Positions 20,026 to 28,788 of a DNA stretch of 64,000 nt are shown here, in pieces. Each line of letters starts with the position of its first letter. Within the stretch, counting starts at the first letter, position 1. A model generated the notes under the pieces. That model saw only the letters and a program-made list of their open reading frames with translations, ran no database searches and was not told the DNA's origin. The position numbers and the translations under genes were made by a program. Source of the stretch: Pseudonocardia sediminis (lineage in GTDB: Bacteria; Actinomycetota; Actinomycetes; Mycobacteriales; Pseudonocardiaceae); contig NZ_SHKL01000001.1 in the NCBI RefSeq assembly GCF_004217185.1, positions 3,346,001 through 3,410,000 of the forward strand, written 5' to 3'.

Positions 20026-20043
20026 GTGGTCCTGCTGGAGTAG
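20026..20043 (+). CDS. Possible five-codon leader peptide (MVLLE)
   Basis: GTG GTC CTG CTG GAG TAG begins 7 bases after a -10 hexamer, so it would be translated leaderlessly at the very 5' end of the ABC-F transcript. It is followed 10 bases later by a stable stem-loop. Short leader ORFs before antibiotic-resistance ABC-F genes are known to sense stalled ribosomes, so a regulatory uORF is plausible. The sequence alone does not prove translation. Confidence 0.35.
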   Translation: MVLLE

Positions 20044-20053
20044 GTGAGTGCGC

Positions 20054-20082
20054 GGCGTGGTGAGCACTGCTGTGCCCACGCC
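20054..20082 (+). promoter_or_regulatory. Leader hairpin upstream of the ABC-F gene
   Basis: GGCGTGG (20054-20060) pairs with CCACGCC (20076-20082). Inside it GCAC pairs with GTGC around a TGCT loop, with only a TGA bulge. It lies between the mini-ORF and the ABC-F start in a leader of about 120 bases. No T-run follows, so it could be an attenuator stem or a Rho-linked element. Confidence 0.45.
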
Positions 20083-20148
20083 CGGCGCCCCCTGCCCGAC
20101 GTTCTCGTCTCGACCACCCCCGTACTCCACTGTCTGGAGCTCTCTCGC

Positions 20149-21771
20149 GTGATCACCGCATCCGATATCGAACTGCGTGCCGGTTCCCGGATCCTTCTCT
20201 CCGGCGCGAACCTGCGCGTGCAGCCCGGCGACCGGATCGGCCTGGTCGGCCGCAACGGCGCGGGCAAGACGACGTCGATGCGCGTGCTGGCCGGTGAGGG
20301 CGAGCCCTACTCCGGCAAGATCATGTCGAACTCGCCGGTCGGCTATCTGCCGCAGGACCCGCGCGAGGGCGACCTGACGGTCACCGCCAAGGACCGCGTG
20401 CTCTCCGCCCGCGGGCTGGACGTGCTCCTGTCCAAGCTGGAGAAGGTCCAGACCGCGATGGCCGAGGTCGTCGACGAGAACGAGAACGACAAGCTGGTGC
20501 GCGAGTACGGCCGGCTCGAGGACCGCTTCTCCTCCCTGGGCGGGTACGCCGCGGAGAGCGAGGCCGCACGGATCTGCACCAACCTCGGCCTGCCCGAGCG
20601 GGTGCTCACCCAGCAGATCGAGACGCTCTCCGGTGGCCAGCGCCGCCGCGTGGAGCTGGCGCGCATCCTGTTCGCCGCCTCCGACGGCGGCTCGCAGAGT
20701 GCCACCACCCTGCTGCTCGACGAGCCCACGAACCACCTCGACGCCGACTCGATCACCTGGCTGCGCGGGTTCCTGCAGCAGCACGAGGGCGGGCTCGTGG
20801 TGATCAGCCACGACACCGAGCTGCTGGCCGCCGTCGTCAACAAGGTGTGGTTCCTCGACGCCATGCGCGGCGAGGCCGACCAGTACAACATGGACTGGAA
20901 GCGGTATCAGGAGGCGCGCGCGACGGACGAGAAGCGCCGCCGCCGCGAGCGCGCCAACGCCGAGAAGAAGGCCTCGCAGCTGCACACCCAGGCGTTGAAG
21001 ATGGGCGCCAAGGCCACCAAGGCGGTCGCGGCCAAGAACATGGCCCGCCGCGCCGACGAGCTGCTCTCCGGTCTCGAGCCCGAGCAGCAGGCCGACCGGG
21101 TCGCCAAGATCCGCTTCCCGGACCCCGCCTCGTGCGGCAAGACCCCGATGACGGCGGAGGGCCTGTCGAAGGCCTACGGGTCGCTGGAGGTCTTCACCGG
21201 CGTCGACCTCGCGGTGGACCGCGGCGCCAAGGTGGTCGTGCTGGGCCTCAACGGTGCCGGGAAGACGACGTTGCTGCGCCTGCTGGGTGGCACCGAGGCC
21301 CCGGACTCCGGTCGGATGGTGCCCGGTCACGGCCTCCGCACGGGCTACTTCGCCCAGGAGCACGACACCCTCGACATGGACGCCTCGGTCTGGGAGAACA
21401 TCCGGCACGCCTCTCCGGACACCGACGCCCAGCGCCTGCGCACCGTGCTCGGCACGTTCATGTTCTCCGGGGAGCAGCTCGAGCAGCCGGCCGGGACGCT
21501 GTCCGGCGGCGAGCGAACGCGTCTCGCACTGGCCGGTCTGGTCTCCAGCGCCGCGAACGTCCTGCTGCTCGACGAGCCCACGAACAACCTGGACCCGGCC
21601 AGCCGCGAGCAGGTGCTCGACGCGCTGCGCCGCTTCACCGGCGCGGTCGTCCTGGTCACGCACGACCCGGGCGCGGTGGAGGCCCTGGAGCCGGACAAGG
21701 TGATCGTGCTCCCGGACGGCACCGAGGACCACTGGTCCGCCGAGTACCTGGAACTCGTGCAGCTGGCCTGA
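20149..21771 (+). CDS. ABC-F family ATPase (Rv1473-like, ribosome-associated)
   Basis: The 540-residue soluble protein has two ABC cassettes and no membrane segments. Cassette 1 has GRNGAGKTT, LSGGQRRRVEL and LLLDEPTNHLD. Cassette 2 has GLNGAGKTT, LSGGERTRLAL and LLLDEPTNNLD. A charged, helical interdomain linker (about residues 255-320, rich in Arg/Lys/Ala) corresponds to the P-site tRNA interaction motif of ABC-F proteins. Such proteins act on ribosomes in translation or antibiotic protection. In the syntenic M. tuberculosis locus Rv1473 belongs to the WhiB7 resistance regulon. GTG 20149 is chosen because the fold begins there. Confidence 0.9.
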   Translation: MITASDIELRAGSRILLSGANLRVQPGDRIGLVGRNGAGKTTSMRVLAGEGEPYSGKIMSNSPVGYLPQDPREGDLTVTAKDRVLSARGLDVLLSKLEKVQTAMAEVVDENENDKLVREYGRLEDRFSSLGGYAAESEAARICTNLGLPERVLTQQIETLSGGQRRRVELARILFAASDGGSQSATTLLLDEPTNHLDADSITWLRGFLQQHEGGLVVISHDTELLAAVVNKVWFLDAMRGEADQYNMDWKRYQEARATDEKRRRRERANAEKKASQLHTQALKMGAKATKAVAAKNMARRADELLSGLEPEQQADRVAKIRFPDPASCGKTPMTAEGLSKAYGSLEVFTGVDLAVDRGAKVVVLGLNGAGKTTLLRLLGGTEAPDSGRMVPGHGLRTGYFAQEHDTLDMDASVWENIRHASPDTDAQRLRTVLGTFMFSGEQLEQPAGTLSGGERTRLALAGLVSSAANVLLLDEPTNNLDPASREQVLDALRRFTGAVVLVTHDPGAVEALEPDKVIVLPDGTEDHWSAEYLELVQLA

Positions 21772-22033
21772 CGGTGCCCGGCCGCTCGTCGGCCGGACGG
21801 CGCATGATCGTCTCGTCACTCGATCGGACTACGAACCGATCGTGCGTGTGTGCACGAAAGTCGTCGGACTCTCGATCACGACCCGGTATCTCTCCGATCG
21901 GGTGATCGTTTTCTGACGCCGTGTAGAGCAATTCCTCCGCCGTCCACCGACGTGGATGATCCATTCGGCGGAACCGTTCACCGATCGCGTTCTCGCCGTC
22001 CTGGCCAGAATTCCTCAACTGGATCATCATTGC

Positions 22034-22062
22034 CGGATCGTCACGCCTCTCGTGACGATCCG
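22034..22062. promoter_or_regulatory. Perfect 12-bp inverted repeat in the 21772-22095 gap
   Basis: CGGATCGTCACG and CGTGACGATCCG flank a five-base CCTCT loop. It ends 33 bases before the HTH gene start, so it is either the terminator of the ABC-F gene or a 5'-leader/operator element of the HTH gene. The rest of the 324-bp gap has no gene. Its AT content is higher than its surroundings and it contains several GATCG motifs between 21802 and 21907. Confidence 0.55.
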
Positions 22063-22095
22063 CGGGGGCATCCGCGGCGGGGATGAGGAGGGCCA

Positions 22096-22305
22096 GTGGC
22101 CGATCTGAAGAAGGGCGCCCGGATCACCGGGACGCAACGGGGCAAACTCGCCGCCGATCTGAAGAAGAAGTACGAGAAGGGCGCGAGCATTCGTTCCCTC
22201 GCCGAGCAGACCGGGCGTTCGTACGGATTCGTGCACCGGGTGCTGAGTGAGACCGGTGTGACGTTGCGCGGGCGCGGTGGCGCGACGCGCACGAAGAAGA
22301 AGTAG
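22096..22305 (+). CDS. Small helix-turn-helix protein (Rv1473A-like)
   Basis: The 69-residue, very basic protein has a Lys-rich N-terminus (DLKKGARITG), a helix-turn-helix (about residues 33-55, SIRSLAEQTGRSYGFVHRVL) and a C-terminus ending in KKK. It matches the small HTH proteins annotated as possible regulators beside the ABC-F gene in mycobacteria. GAGGAGGG lies 5 bases before the GTG, a strong ribosome-binding site. The long upstream region suggests independent regulation. Targets are unknown. Confidence 0.8.
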   Translation: MADLKKGARITGTQRGKLAADLKKKYEKGASIRSLAEQTGRSYGFVHRVLSETGVTLRGRGGATRTKKK

Positions 22306-22491
22306 CTCGACACCACCACGCATCGCCGTCCCGGGCCGACGTACGGCCCGGGACCCGGTGCGCAGGGGCGACTCCCGCCCCGGCCGGCACCCCCCGGACC
22401 CCGGGTCGCCGGTCACGGTGCATCGCGCGCCGAGCATCCGTGCGCGACGTAACGTGGTAGCTCGCCGTCCACCACCGGCGAGGGGAGTTCG

Positions 22492-24396
22492 ATGGATCGC
22501 CAGCTCACCATGCTGCGCGGGGTCATCCGCGGTGCCGAGAGCCCGCGGTCGATCACGCCGGGCACCTGGCCGCGGATCCTGCGGTTCGTGGCGCCCTACC
22601 GCCGCTGGCTGATCTCGTTCCTGGCCCTGACCACGGTCACCGCGGTGATCGGTGTCGCGACGCCGGTGCTTGCCGGCCGCGTCGTCAACAACATCGTCGA
22701 CGCCGGGCAGATCCCGGACGCCGGCCGCGTCGTGATCATCCTCGCCCTGGGCATCGCGGGGATGGCGATCCTGGAGGCCGTCGTCGGGCTGGCCGGGCGA
22801 TGGTTCTCCTCGCGGCTCGGCGAGAGCCTGATCGAGGATCTCCGCGTCGCCGTGTTCAGCCACGTCCAGGCGATGCCGCTGGCGTTCTTCTCCCGCACCC
22901 GCACCGGCGCACTGGTGAGCCGGCTCAACAACGACGTGATCGGCGCCCAGACCGCGATCACCGGCACGTTGTCCACGGTGCTGTCGAACTCGATCCAGCT
23001 CGTGCTCGCCGTCGCGGTGATGATCGGGCTGGCCTGGCAGGTCACGGTCCTGGCGATCCTGCTCCTGCCGATCTTCGTGCTGCCGGCGCGGCGGATGGGC
23101 AACTGGATCGCCGAGCTGCGCCGCGAGGCCGCGGACCTCAACGCGGCCATGGGCAACCAGATGACCGAGCGGTTCTCCGCCCCCGGCGCGACGCTGGTCA
23201 AGCTGTTCGGCGACCCGGCCGCGGAGGCCGTCGTGTTCCGGGCACAGGTCGCGAAGGTGCGCGACATCGGCGTCCGGTCGGCGATGGTGTCGCGGATCTT
23301 CGTGACGGCGCTGTCGCTGGTCTCCGCTCTGGCCCAGGCCCTGATCTACGGCTTCGGCGGCTACCTCGCGGTGACCGGCCAGATCCCGGCCGGCACCGTG
23401 GTGGCCCTCGGCCTGCTGCTGACCCGGCTCTACACGCCGATGACGGCGCTGGCCAACGCCCGCGTCGACGTGATGACGGCGCTGGTCGCGTTCGAGCGCG
23501 TCTTCGAGGTGCTCGACCTGAAGCCCAACATCACCGAGCGCCCGGACGCGAAGGACCTCCCGGACGGCCCGATCGGCGTCCGTCTGCGCGACGTGCACTT
23601 CACCTACCCCAGCGCCGAGGACGTCTCGCTCGCCTCGCTGGAGGAGGTCGCCGTCCTCGACCAGCGGACCAACGTCGAGGTGCTGCACGGCGTCGACCTC
23701 GAGGTCGGGCCCGGGCAGCTGCTCGCGCTGGTCGGGACGTCCGGCGCCGGCAAGTCCACGTTGGCCACCCTCGTCCCACGGCTCTACGACGTGGACTCCG
23801 GCGCGATCGAGCTGGCCGGCACCGACGTCCGTGACCTGAGGTTCTCGGCGATCCGCGGTGCGGTCGGGATGGTCACCCAGGACGGGCACCTCTTCCACGA
23901 CACGATCTCCGAGAACCTGGGCTACGCCGCGCCGGGCTCGACCGAGGACGAGATGCGCGACGCCCTGCGCCGGGCGCGGCTCGGGGACCTGCTCGACGCG
24001 CTGCCGGACGGGCTCGACACCGTCGTCGGGGAGCGGGGCTACCGTCTGTCCGGCGGCGAGCGCCAGCGCCTGACGATCGCGCGCCTGCTGCTCGCGAAGC
24101 CGCGGGTGGTGATCCTCGACGAGGCCACCGCGCACCTGGACTCCGAGTCCGAGGCCGCCGTCCAGGACGCGCTGGGGGAGGCGCTGGTCGGGCGGACGGC
24201 GATCGTGATCGCGCACCGCCTGTCCACCGTGCGGGCCGCGGACAGGATCGCCGTCATCGAGGCGGGACGGGTCGCCGAGAGCGGCACGCACGAGGAGCTG
24301 CTCGCCGCTGAAGGCCGCTACGCCCGGCTCTACCGCACGCAGTTCGCTCCCGACGACGCCCGCTCACGGCAGGGCGGGGTGGCCGCGACCCTCTGA
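22492..24396 (+). CDS. ABC exporter, fused permease-ATPase
   Basis: The 634-residue half-transporter has six transmembrane helices within about residues 38-320. The nucleotide-binding domain (360-600) has GTSGAGKST, a Q-loop in MVTQDGHL, signature RLSGGERQRL, Walker B VVILDEATA and the switch His in IAHRLSTV. The ATPase lies downstream of the membrane domain, so it is a type IV (MsbA/MDR-like) exporter and is expected to homodimerise. The interior of the ATPase-membrane linker (SLASLEEVAVLDQRT) is slightly extended. AGGGGAG precedes the ATG, and TAACGT at 22450-22455 is a possible -10. The substrate is unknown. Confidence 0.9.
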   Translation: MDRQLTMLRGVIRGAESPRSITPGTWPRILRFVAPYRRWLISFLALTTVTAVIGVATPVLAGRVVNNIVDAGQIPDAGRVVIILALGIAGMAILEAVVGLAGRWFSSRLGESLIEDLRVAVFSHVQAMPLAFFSRTRTGALVSRLNNDVIGAQTAITGTLSTVLSNSIQLVLAVAVMIGLAWQVTVLAILLLPIFVLPARRMGNWIAELRREAADLNAAMGNQMTERFSAPGATLVKLFGDPAAEAVVFRAQVAKVRDIGVRSAMVSRIFVTALSLVSALAQALIYGFGGYLAVTGQIPAGTVVALGLLLTRLYTPMTALANARVDVMTALVAFERVFEVLDLKPNITERPDAKDLPDGPIGVRLRDVHFTYPSAEDVSLASLEEVAVLDQRTNVEVLHGVDLEVGPGQLLALVGTSGAGKSTLATLVPRLYDVDSGAIELAGTDVRDLRFSAIRGAVGMVTQDGHLFHDTISENLGYAAPGSTEDEMRDALRRARLGDLLDALPDGLDTVVGERGYRLSGGERQRLTIARLLLAKPRVVILDEATAHLDSESEAAVQDALGEALVGRTAIVIAHRLSTVRAADRIAVIEAGRVAESGTHEELLAAEGRYARLYRTQFAPDDARSRQGGVAATL

Positions 24397-24422
24397 CCTC
24401 CGCGGCCCTCTGACCTCCGCGG
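24389..24422 (+). repeat. 17-bp tandem duplication at the exporter stop codon
   Basis: The 17-base unit CCCTCTGACCTCCGCGG occurs twice back to back. The exporter TGA is in the first copy. Confidence 0.7.
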
Positions 24423-24468
24423 CGTGAGGTGTCCCGGGACACGGTGCCGTGGCGCCACCGATGGTTGT

Positions 24469-24482
24469 ACCGTCCTAACGGT
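24469..24482. promoter_or_regulatory. Palindrome ACCGTCCTAACGGT before the MFS remnant
   Basis: ACCGT-CCTA-ACGGT is a perfect inverted repeat 33 bases before the MFS start. It resembles TetR-type operators in front of drug-efflux genes. No cognate TetR gene is adjacent. Confidence 0.45.
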
Positions 24483-24515
24483 TGCCGACAGGCATGGATG
24501 TCGAGGAGGGGGCCG

Positions 24516-25099
24516 GTGCCGGACCTGGACCGCCGCGGACGGCTCGTCGTCCTCGCCATCTGCTGCTGCAGCCTGTTCGTCGTGGGGATGGACGTCACGA
24601 TCGTCAACCTGGCGCTGCCGGCGATCGGCCGTGACCTCGACGCCGGGTTCTCCGGCCTGCAGTGGACGATCGACGCCTACACGCTCGTCCTGGCGAGCCT
24701 GCTGGTGCCGGCCGGGTCGACGGCCGACCGTGTCGGGCGCCGGAAGGTGTTCCGGATCGGTCTCGTGCTGCTGGGCTCGGTGACGTTCGGGATCATCGAG
24801 TCCCCGACGCACGGTCTCGTCTCGCCGTGATCGTCGGCATGGCGGTGCCGGCCCTGGCCGCCGGGACGGCGCTCGGGGTGGCGGTGCTGGGCGCGCTCGT
24901 CACCGCGACCATCGTCGGGCCGGTGGCCACCGGGTTCGTCGACGCCGCCCGGGTCTCCTGGGTCGTCATGTGCGGGTGCGGGCTGCTGGTCGTCGTCCTC
25001 GCGCTCGTCACGACGGGGCGCTGGGCGCGCGGCACGGCCGAGCGGCTCGCCGTGCTGTTCGACGTCGACGTCCCGGCCCCGGTCGCCACCGCGCGCTGA
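24516..25099 (+). pseudogene. Remnant of an EmrB/QacA-type MFS drug transporter
   Basis: The first frame (24516-24830) encodes the N-terminal helices of a DHA2 transporter, including LFVVGMDVTIVNLALP, QWTIDAYTLVLASLL and DRVGRRKVF. It then jumps to the mid-protein IIESPTHG motif and stops. Homology resumes in another frame (about 24830-25099) with the last helices (LGVAVLGALVTA) and the cytoplasmic C-terminus. A normal member is 450-500 residues; this locus could encode fewer than 195. At least two internal deletions and a frame change make it non-functional. GAGGAGGG before the GTG at 24516 is intact. Confidence 0.8.
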
Positions 25100-25181
25100 A
25101 CCCGCCCCACCCGGGCCCGGCCGTCGATCGGAACGACGTCCGTACGGGTGACGTCGGGAGGCGTCCCGGCGCGCGGTGGCG

Positions 25182-26153
25182 TCAGGGGAGAGCGCGACCG
25201 GCGCAGCGGTACTCGCTGGGGGAGACCCCGTAGGCGGTGCGGAACGCCCGGCTGAAGGCGGCGAGGTCGGTGAAGCCGTAGCGCCGGGCGACGTGCGTGA
25301 TCGACGCGTCGGCCAGGCGGCGGTCGCCCAGATCACGACGGGCGTGCTCCAGGCGGGAGCGGCGGATCCGCCGGGTCACCGACTCGCCGGTCTCGGCATA
25401 GAGCCGGTGCAGCTGCCGAGGGGAGATGAAGAGCGCCGCCGCGATCGAGGCCGGACCGAGGTCGGGGTCGTCGAGACGGGCGGCGATGTGGAGCTCGATC
25501 TGCTCGCGCAGCTCCGCGCGGGAGCGTTCGCTCGCGGCCACCGGTGCACCGGCGGTCCGCTCGCCGGCGAGCGTGACGACCAGGCCGCCGACCTCGTCGG
25601 CGAGGCGGACGGCACCCGGGGCGCTCAGCGGCGGCGGGCTCGTCACCAGGTCGCGCAGCACCCCGCCGACTATCGCACCCAGGCCCGAGCGACCGTCCAG
25701 CCGCCGCGCGGTGGCGGCTGCGGACTCGGACGCGGCCAGGTCGAGGGTGTCCCGCGGCCAGGTGAAGACCTGCAGCACCCAGTCCCCGCCGAACGACCAG
25801 CAGAACGGCCGTCCGGTTTCGTAGAGTGCCATGTCACCGGGGTGCAGCACGGTGCTCCGGCCGTCCTGCTCGAGCGAGGCGGTACCCCGGGCGAGCATCC
25901 CCACCTGCAGGTACTCCCGGTGGTCGTGGCCGGCGAGCTGCGGGGTCCGCCGGCAGGTCTGGGCGACCGAGCCGACCTCGGAGACCTGGAGGTGGGCCAG
26001 GGTCGTGCTCCGGGCCGTCCCGGCGAACGAGGCCGCGCGGCTGCGGTCGGGAGCCACGTCGAGGGCGACGAAGTCGTGACGCAGCGTCTCACGCCACTCG
26101 TCATAGCGGCGGGTGGAGCGCTCCACCGGCTCGGAGCCCGGGGCGAGGACCAC
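25182..26153 (-). CDS. AraC-family transcriptional regulator with AraC-binding-like domain
   Basis: The protein has 323 residues. The N-terminal ligand/cupin-like part (about residues 30-200) contains REYLQVGMLARGTASLEQDGR and HPGDMALYETGRPF, as in the FeaR/NahR-type group. The C-terminal 100 residues hold two HTH motifs, LGPASIAAALFISPRQLHRLY and ITHVARRYGFTDLAAFSRAF. The start is a GTG without a clear Shine-Dalgarno, so the N-terminus is tentative. No obvious target lies next to it except the dead MFS gene. Confidence 0.85.
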   Translation of the reverse strand: MVLAPGSEPVERSTRRYDEWRETLRHDFVALDVAPDRSRAASFAGTARSTTLAHLQVSEVGSVAQTCRRTPQLAGHDHREYLQVGMLARGTASLEQDGRSTVLHPGDMALYETGRPFCWSFGGDWVLQVFTWPRDTLDLAASESAAATARRLDGRSGLGAIVGGVLRDLVTSPPPLSAPGAVRLADEVGGLVVTLAGERTAGAPVAASERSRAELREQIELHIAARLDDPDLGPASIAAALFISPRQLHRLYAETGESVTRRIRRSRLEHARRDLGDRRLADASITHVARRYGFTDLAAFSRAFRTAYGVSPSEYRCAGRALP

Positions 26154-26460
26154 TGCCGTGCACCCCCGTCCCGGATCCGATTTCGCCCAGCGTTCACAGC
26201 CCGGTCGTACGACGTCAAGGGACGATCGCGTTACGGCGGGACGGTCCCCTCACCTACGGCCCCTCGGGCCCCTCCGGTTCCGATCTGCGGTGATCGCCGT
26301 TCCCGGCACTGCTCGCCAACAACCCGGCACGCGGTGACAAGCCCTGCGGCCGCGTGACCGCGACGATGAGCCGGGACGGCCCCGGACCCCGGTCGGCCCG
26401 ACCTCGCCGCACCGTGCCCATGCCCGGGCCCGGATGCGGTGTACCCCGGCGCCGATCCGC

Positions 26461-26485
26461 CGGGCCGGACCTCCTCGCCGGCCCG
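26461..26485 (-). terminator. Hairpin at the acnR stop; remainder of gap 26154-26460 shows no gene
   Basis: CCGGCCCG and CGGGCCGG form a perfect 8-bp stem directly abutting the acnR stop. The remaining 307 bases up to the AraC start hold no recognisable gene or further repeat. Confidence 0.55.
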
Positions 26486-27127
26486 TCAGCGATCGGCCCC
26501 GGCCCGGACGCCGTTCTCGACCACGTCGAGGACGGCGTCCAGGTCGCCGGCCGGCAGACCCATCGCCAGGTGCGAGACCAGGCCCTCCAGCACGAGCTCC
26601 AGGTACTGCGCGAGCACCGCGACCGGCACGTCGTCGCGCAGCGCCCCGGCCGCGGCCTGGCGTTCCAGACGCTGGCGGGTGGCGGCGGTCAGCGCCGCCG
26701 AGTGCGCCTGCCAGCGGCCGCGGAACTCCGGGTCGGTGCGCAGCCGGCGGGAGACCTCCAGGCGGGTCCCGAGCCAGCTGCGGTCCGTCGCCGCCCCGTC
26801 CGACGGGGTCCCGCCGTTCCCCGGCCCGTCCTCCGGGGCACCGCGGTCCGCGGCGCGAGCGGTGTCGAGGAGCTCGCGCATGACCTGGACCAGTCCCTGC
26901 TCGGCGACGACGTCGGCCATCCGCCGCGCGTCCTCCTCGGCCAGGGCCAGGAACAGGGCCTCCTTGTCCCGGAAGTAGTGGAAGATCGCGCCGCGGGACA
27001 GGCCGGTGGAGGTCTCCAGCCGCCGGACCGTGGCCCCCTCGTAGCCGTGGTCGGCGAAGCACCGGCGCGCCCCGTCGAGGATCTGCCGGCGCCGCGCGGC
27101 GAGCTGATCGGTACTGACGCGGGGCAT
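26486..27127 (-). CDS. acnR: TetR-family repressor, AcnR-like
   Basis: The 213-residue protein has an N-terminal TetR HTH (about residues 12-58) with ARRRQILDGARRCFADHGYEGATVRRLE split by the turn, and LSRGAIFHYFRDKEALF. In corynebacteria and mycobacteria the TetR gene next to aconitase is AcnR, which represses acn. Here the core gene order predicts the same protein, but acn is about 10.7 kb away behind inserted genes. The 11-mer GTACGCGCGTC occurs in front of both acnR and acn, supporting the assignment. A Gly/Asp-rich loop around residues 108-125 is longer than usual. Confidence 0.8.
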   Translation of the reverse strand: MPRVSTDQLAARRRQILDGARRCFADHGYEGATVRRLETSTGLSRGAIFHYFRDKEALFLALAEEDARRMADVVAEQGLVQVMRELLDTARAADRGAPEDGPGNGGTPSDGAATDRSWLGTRLEVSRRLRTDPEFRGRWQAHSAALTAATRQRLERQAAAGALRDDVPVAVLAQYLELVLEGLVSHLAMGLPAGDLDAVLDVVENGVRAGADR

Positions 27128-27142
27128 GCCGCCGAGTATTCC

Positions 27143-27153
27143 GTACGCGCGTC
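27143..27153. promoter_or_regulatory. Candidate AcnR operator upstream of acnR
   Basis: GTACGCGCGTC, centred on the palindrome ACGCGCGT, lies 16 bases upstream of the acnR ATG. It is identical to 11 bases of the palindrome in the acn promoter. It likely mediates autoregulation. Confidence 0.5.
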
Positions 27154-27313
27154 GTCCATGTCCCCGGACGACGGTCCACCGGAAGCACCGGAGCGGTGCG
27201 GGGGCGGCGACGAGGCGCGGTATGCCCGTTGTGCCGCAGCGCAAGGGCCGTCCGGTGCGCATCCTCACGGCGTGAGCTTCGTTCAGCGGACTGCGATTGT
27301 CAGGGGGCAGGGG

Positions 27314-27319
27314 TAGCGT
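27314..27319 (+). promoter_or_regulatory. -10 hexamer TAGCGT for egtA
   Basis: TAGCGT is separated by 8 bases from the egtA GTG; a leaderless or near-leaderless start is likely. Gap 27128-27313 holds only this and the acnR operator. Confidence 0.45.
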
Positions 27320-27327
27320 TTTCCCCC

Positions 27328-28788
27328 GTGACAGGAGAAGCGGGAGACGCCGCGGCTCGGGACGACGCCGGACCCGGTGTCCTGCGCAGCCGTGCGGAGG
27401 CCGAGGCGTACGTGGCCTCGGTCTGCTTCAAGCACGGACCGCCCCGGCTGGTCGGTGTGGAACTGGAATGGATGCTCTACCGTCCCGAGACCCCGGACGC
27501 ACCGGTCGACGTCGACACGCTGCGCGCCGCTCTCGGCCCGCACGCCCCGAAGTCCCTCGACCCGTCTTCTCCCGCTCTTCCTCTTCCCGGTGGCTGCGAC
27601 GTGACCGTCGAGCCCGGGGGCCAGATCGAGATCGCCGGTCCGCCGCTGCCGGACCTGGGCTCGCTGCTGCGCGACGTCACCCGCGACGCCGACCGGCTGC
27701 ACGCCCTGCTCGCCGCGAAGGGCCTGCGCCCGCACGCCCGCGCCGCGGACCCGGTCCGCCCGGCGCGGCGGCTGCTGGACTTGCCGCGCTACCGCGCGAT
27801 GGAGTGCGCGTTCGACCGCGTCGGCCCGCACGGGCGCAGCGGCATGTGCTCGACGTCGTCGGTGCAGGTGTGCCTGGACGCGGGCACCGTGGAGTCGGCC
27901 CCGCAGCGCTGGGACGCCCTGCACGCGCTCGGACCGGTGCTGGTGGCGGCGTTCGCGAACTCCCCGGTACTGCACGGCCGCGTCACCGGCTGGAAGTCCT
28001 CCCGGATGGCGTCCTGGCTGAGCCTGGACCCGCTGCGCACCGCACCGCCGCCGGTGTCGGACGACCCGGCCCGGACGTGGGCGGAGCGGGTCGTGTCCAC
28101 CCCGTTGCTGTGCGTCCGTTCCGAGGGCAGCTGGGAGGTCCCGCCGCAGGTCACGTTCGCGGACTGGATCGACGGCGCCGGCCGCGGCCGATTCGACGGC
28201 GTCCTGTCGCGTCCGCCGACCACCACGGACCTGGACTACCACGTCTCCACGATGTTCCCACCGGTCCGCCCGCACGGGCACCTCGAGGTCCGCTACGTCG
28301 ACGGGCAGGACGGCCGCGACTGGGCACTGCCCACCGCGCTGCTGCTCGCGCTCACCTCGGACTCCGGTGCGCTGGACCGCGCACGGGAGGCGTGCGAACC
28401 GGTGCGCGACCACTGGGTCACCGCCAGCCGCGACGCCCTGGCCGACCCGGCGCTCGCCCGCGCCGCCGCGACGGTGTTCACGCTGGCCTGCGAGGTCCTG
28501 CGCCGGTCCGCCGACGCGGGCCGGGGCACCGGTCTCGCGTGGGGGCCCTCCGAGCTCGTCGCACGGCTGGAGGAGGTCACCGAGCAGCGAGTTCTGCGCG
28601 GGCGATGTCCGGCCGACGACCCGTCACCGCTGGAGACCGGCGCCCCCGGGGTCGGTGCCCCGGAGACGCCGTTCCCGGCCGGGCTCTACCGCCCCGCCCC
28701 CGCGCCGCCCCGTCCGGAGCACGGCCGCCCCGACGGCACGTCCCCGGCCGCGACCGCACGACCGCACGTCGAAGAAGGAGCGCGCTAG
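27328..28788 (+). CDS. egtA: EgtA, glutamate-cysteine ligase of ergothioneine synthesis
   Basis: The 486-residue GCS2-type ligase makes gamma-glutamylcysteine, the sulfur donor substrate of EgtB. Conserved parts include VGVELEWMLY, EPGGQIEIAGPP, RSGMCSTSSVQVCLD and a C-terminal HLEVRYVD. The C-terminal 60 residues are Pro/Gly-rich and probably disordered. It is the first gene of egtABCD, and its TAG is directly followed by the egtB ATG. The order matches the mycobacterial cluster. Confidence 0.93.
   Translation: MTGEAGDAAARDDAGPGVLRSRAEAEAYVASVCFKHGPPRLVGVELEWMLYRPETPDAPVDVDTLRAALGPHAPKSLDPSSPALPLPGGCDVTVEPGGQIEIAGPPLPDLGSLLRDVTRDADRLHALLAAKGLRPHARAADPVRPARRLLDLPRYRAMECAFDRVGPHGRSGMCSTSSVQVCLDAGTVESAPQRWDALHALGPVLVAAFANSPVLHGRVTGWKSSRMASWLSLDPLRTAPPPVSDDPARTWAERVVSTPLLCVRSEGSWEVPPQVTFADWIDGAGRGRFDGVLSRPPTTTDLDYHVSTMFPPVRPHGHLEVRYVDGQDGRDWALPTALLLALTSDSGALDRAREACEPVRDHWVTASRDALADPALARAAATVFTLACEVLRRSADAGRGTGLAWGPSELVARLEEVTEQRVLRGRCPADDPSPLETGAPGVGAPETPFPAGLYRPAPAPPRPEHGRPDGTSPAATARPHVEEGAR

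Noticed and set aside
21772..22033. ECF-sigma type promoter (GGAAC ... GTT) before the HTH gene
   Set aside because: GGAAC at 21969 has no correctly spaced -10 partner of the GTC or GTT type.
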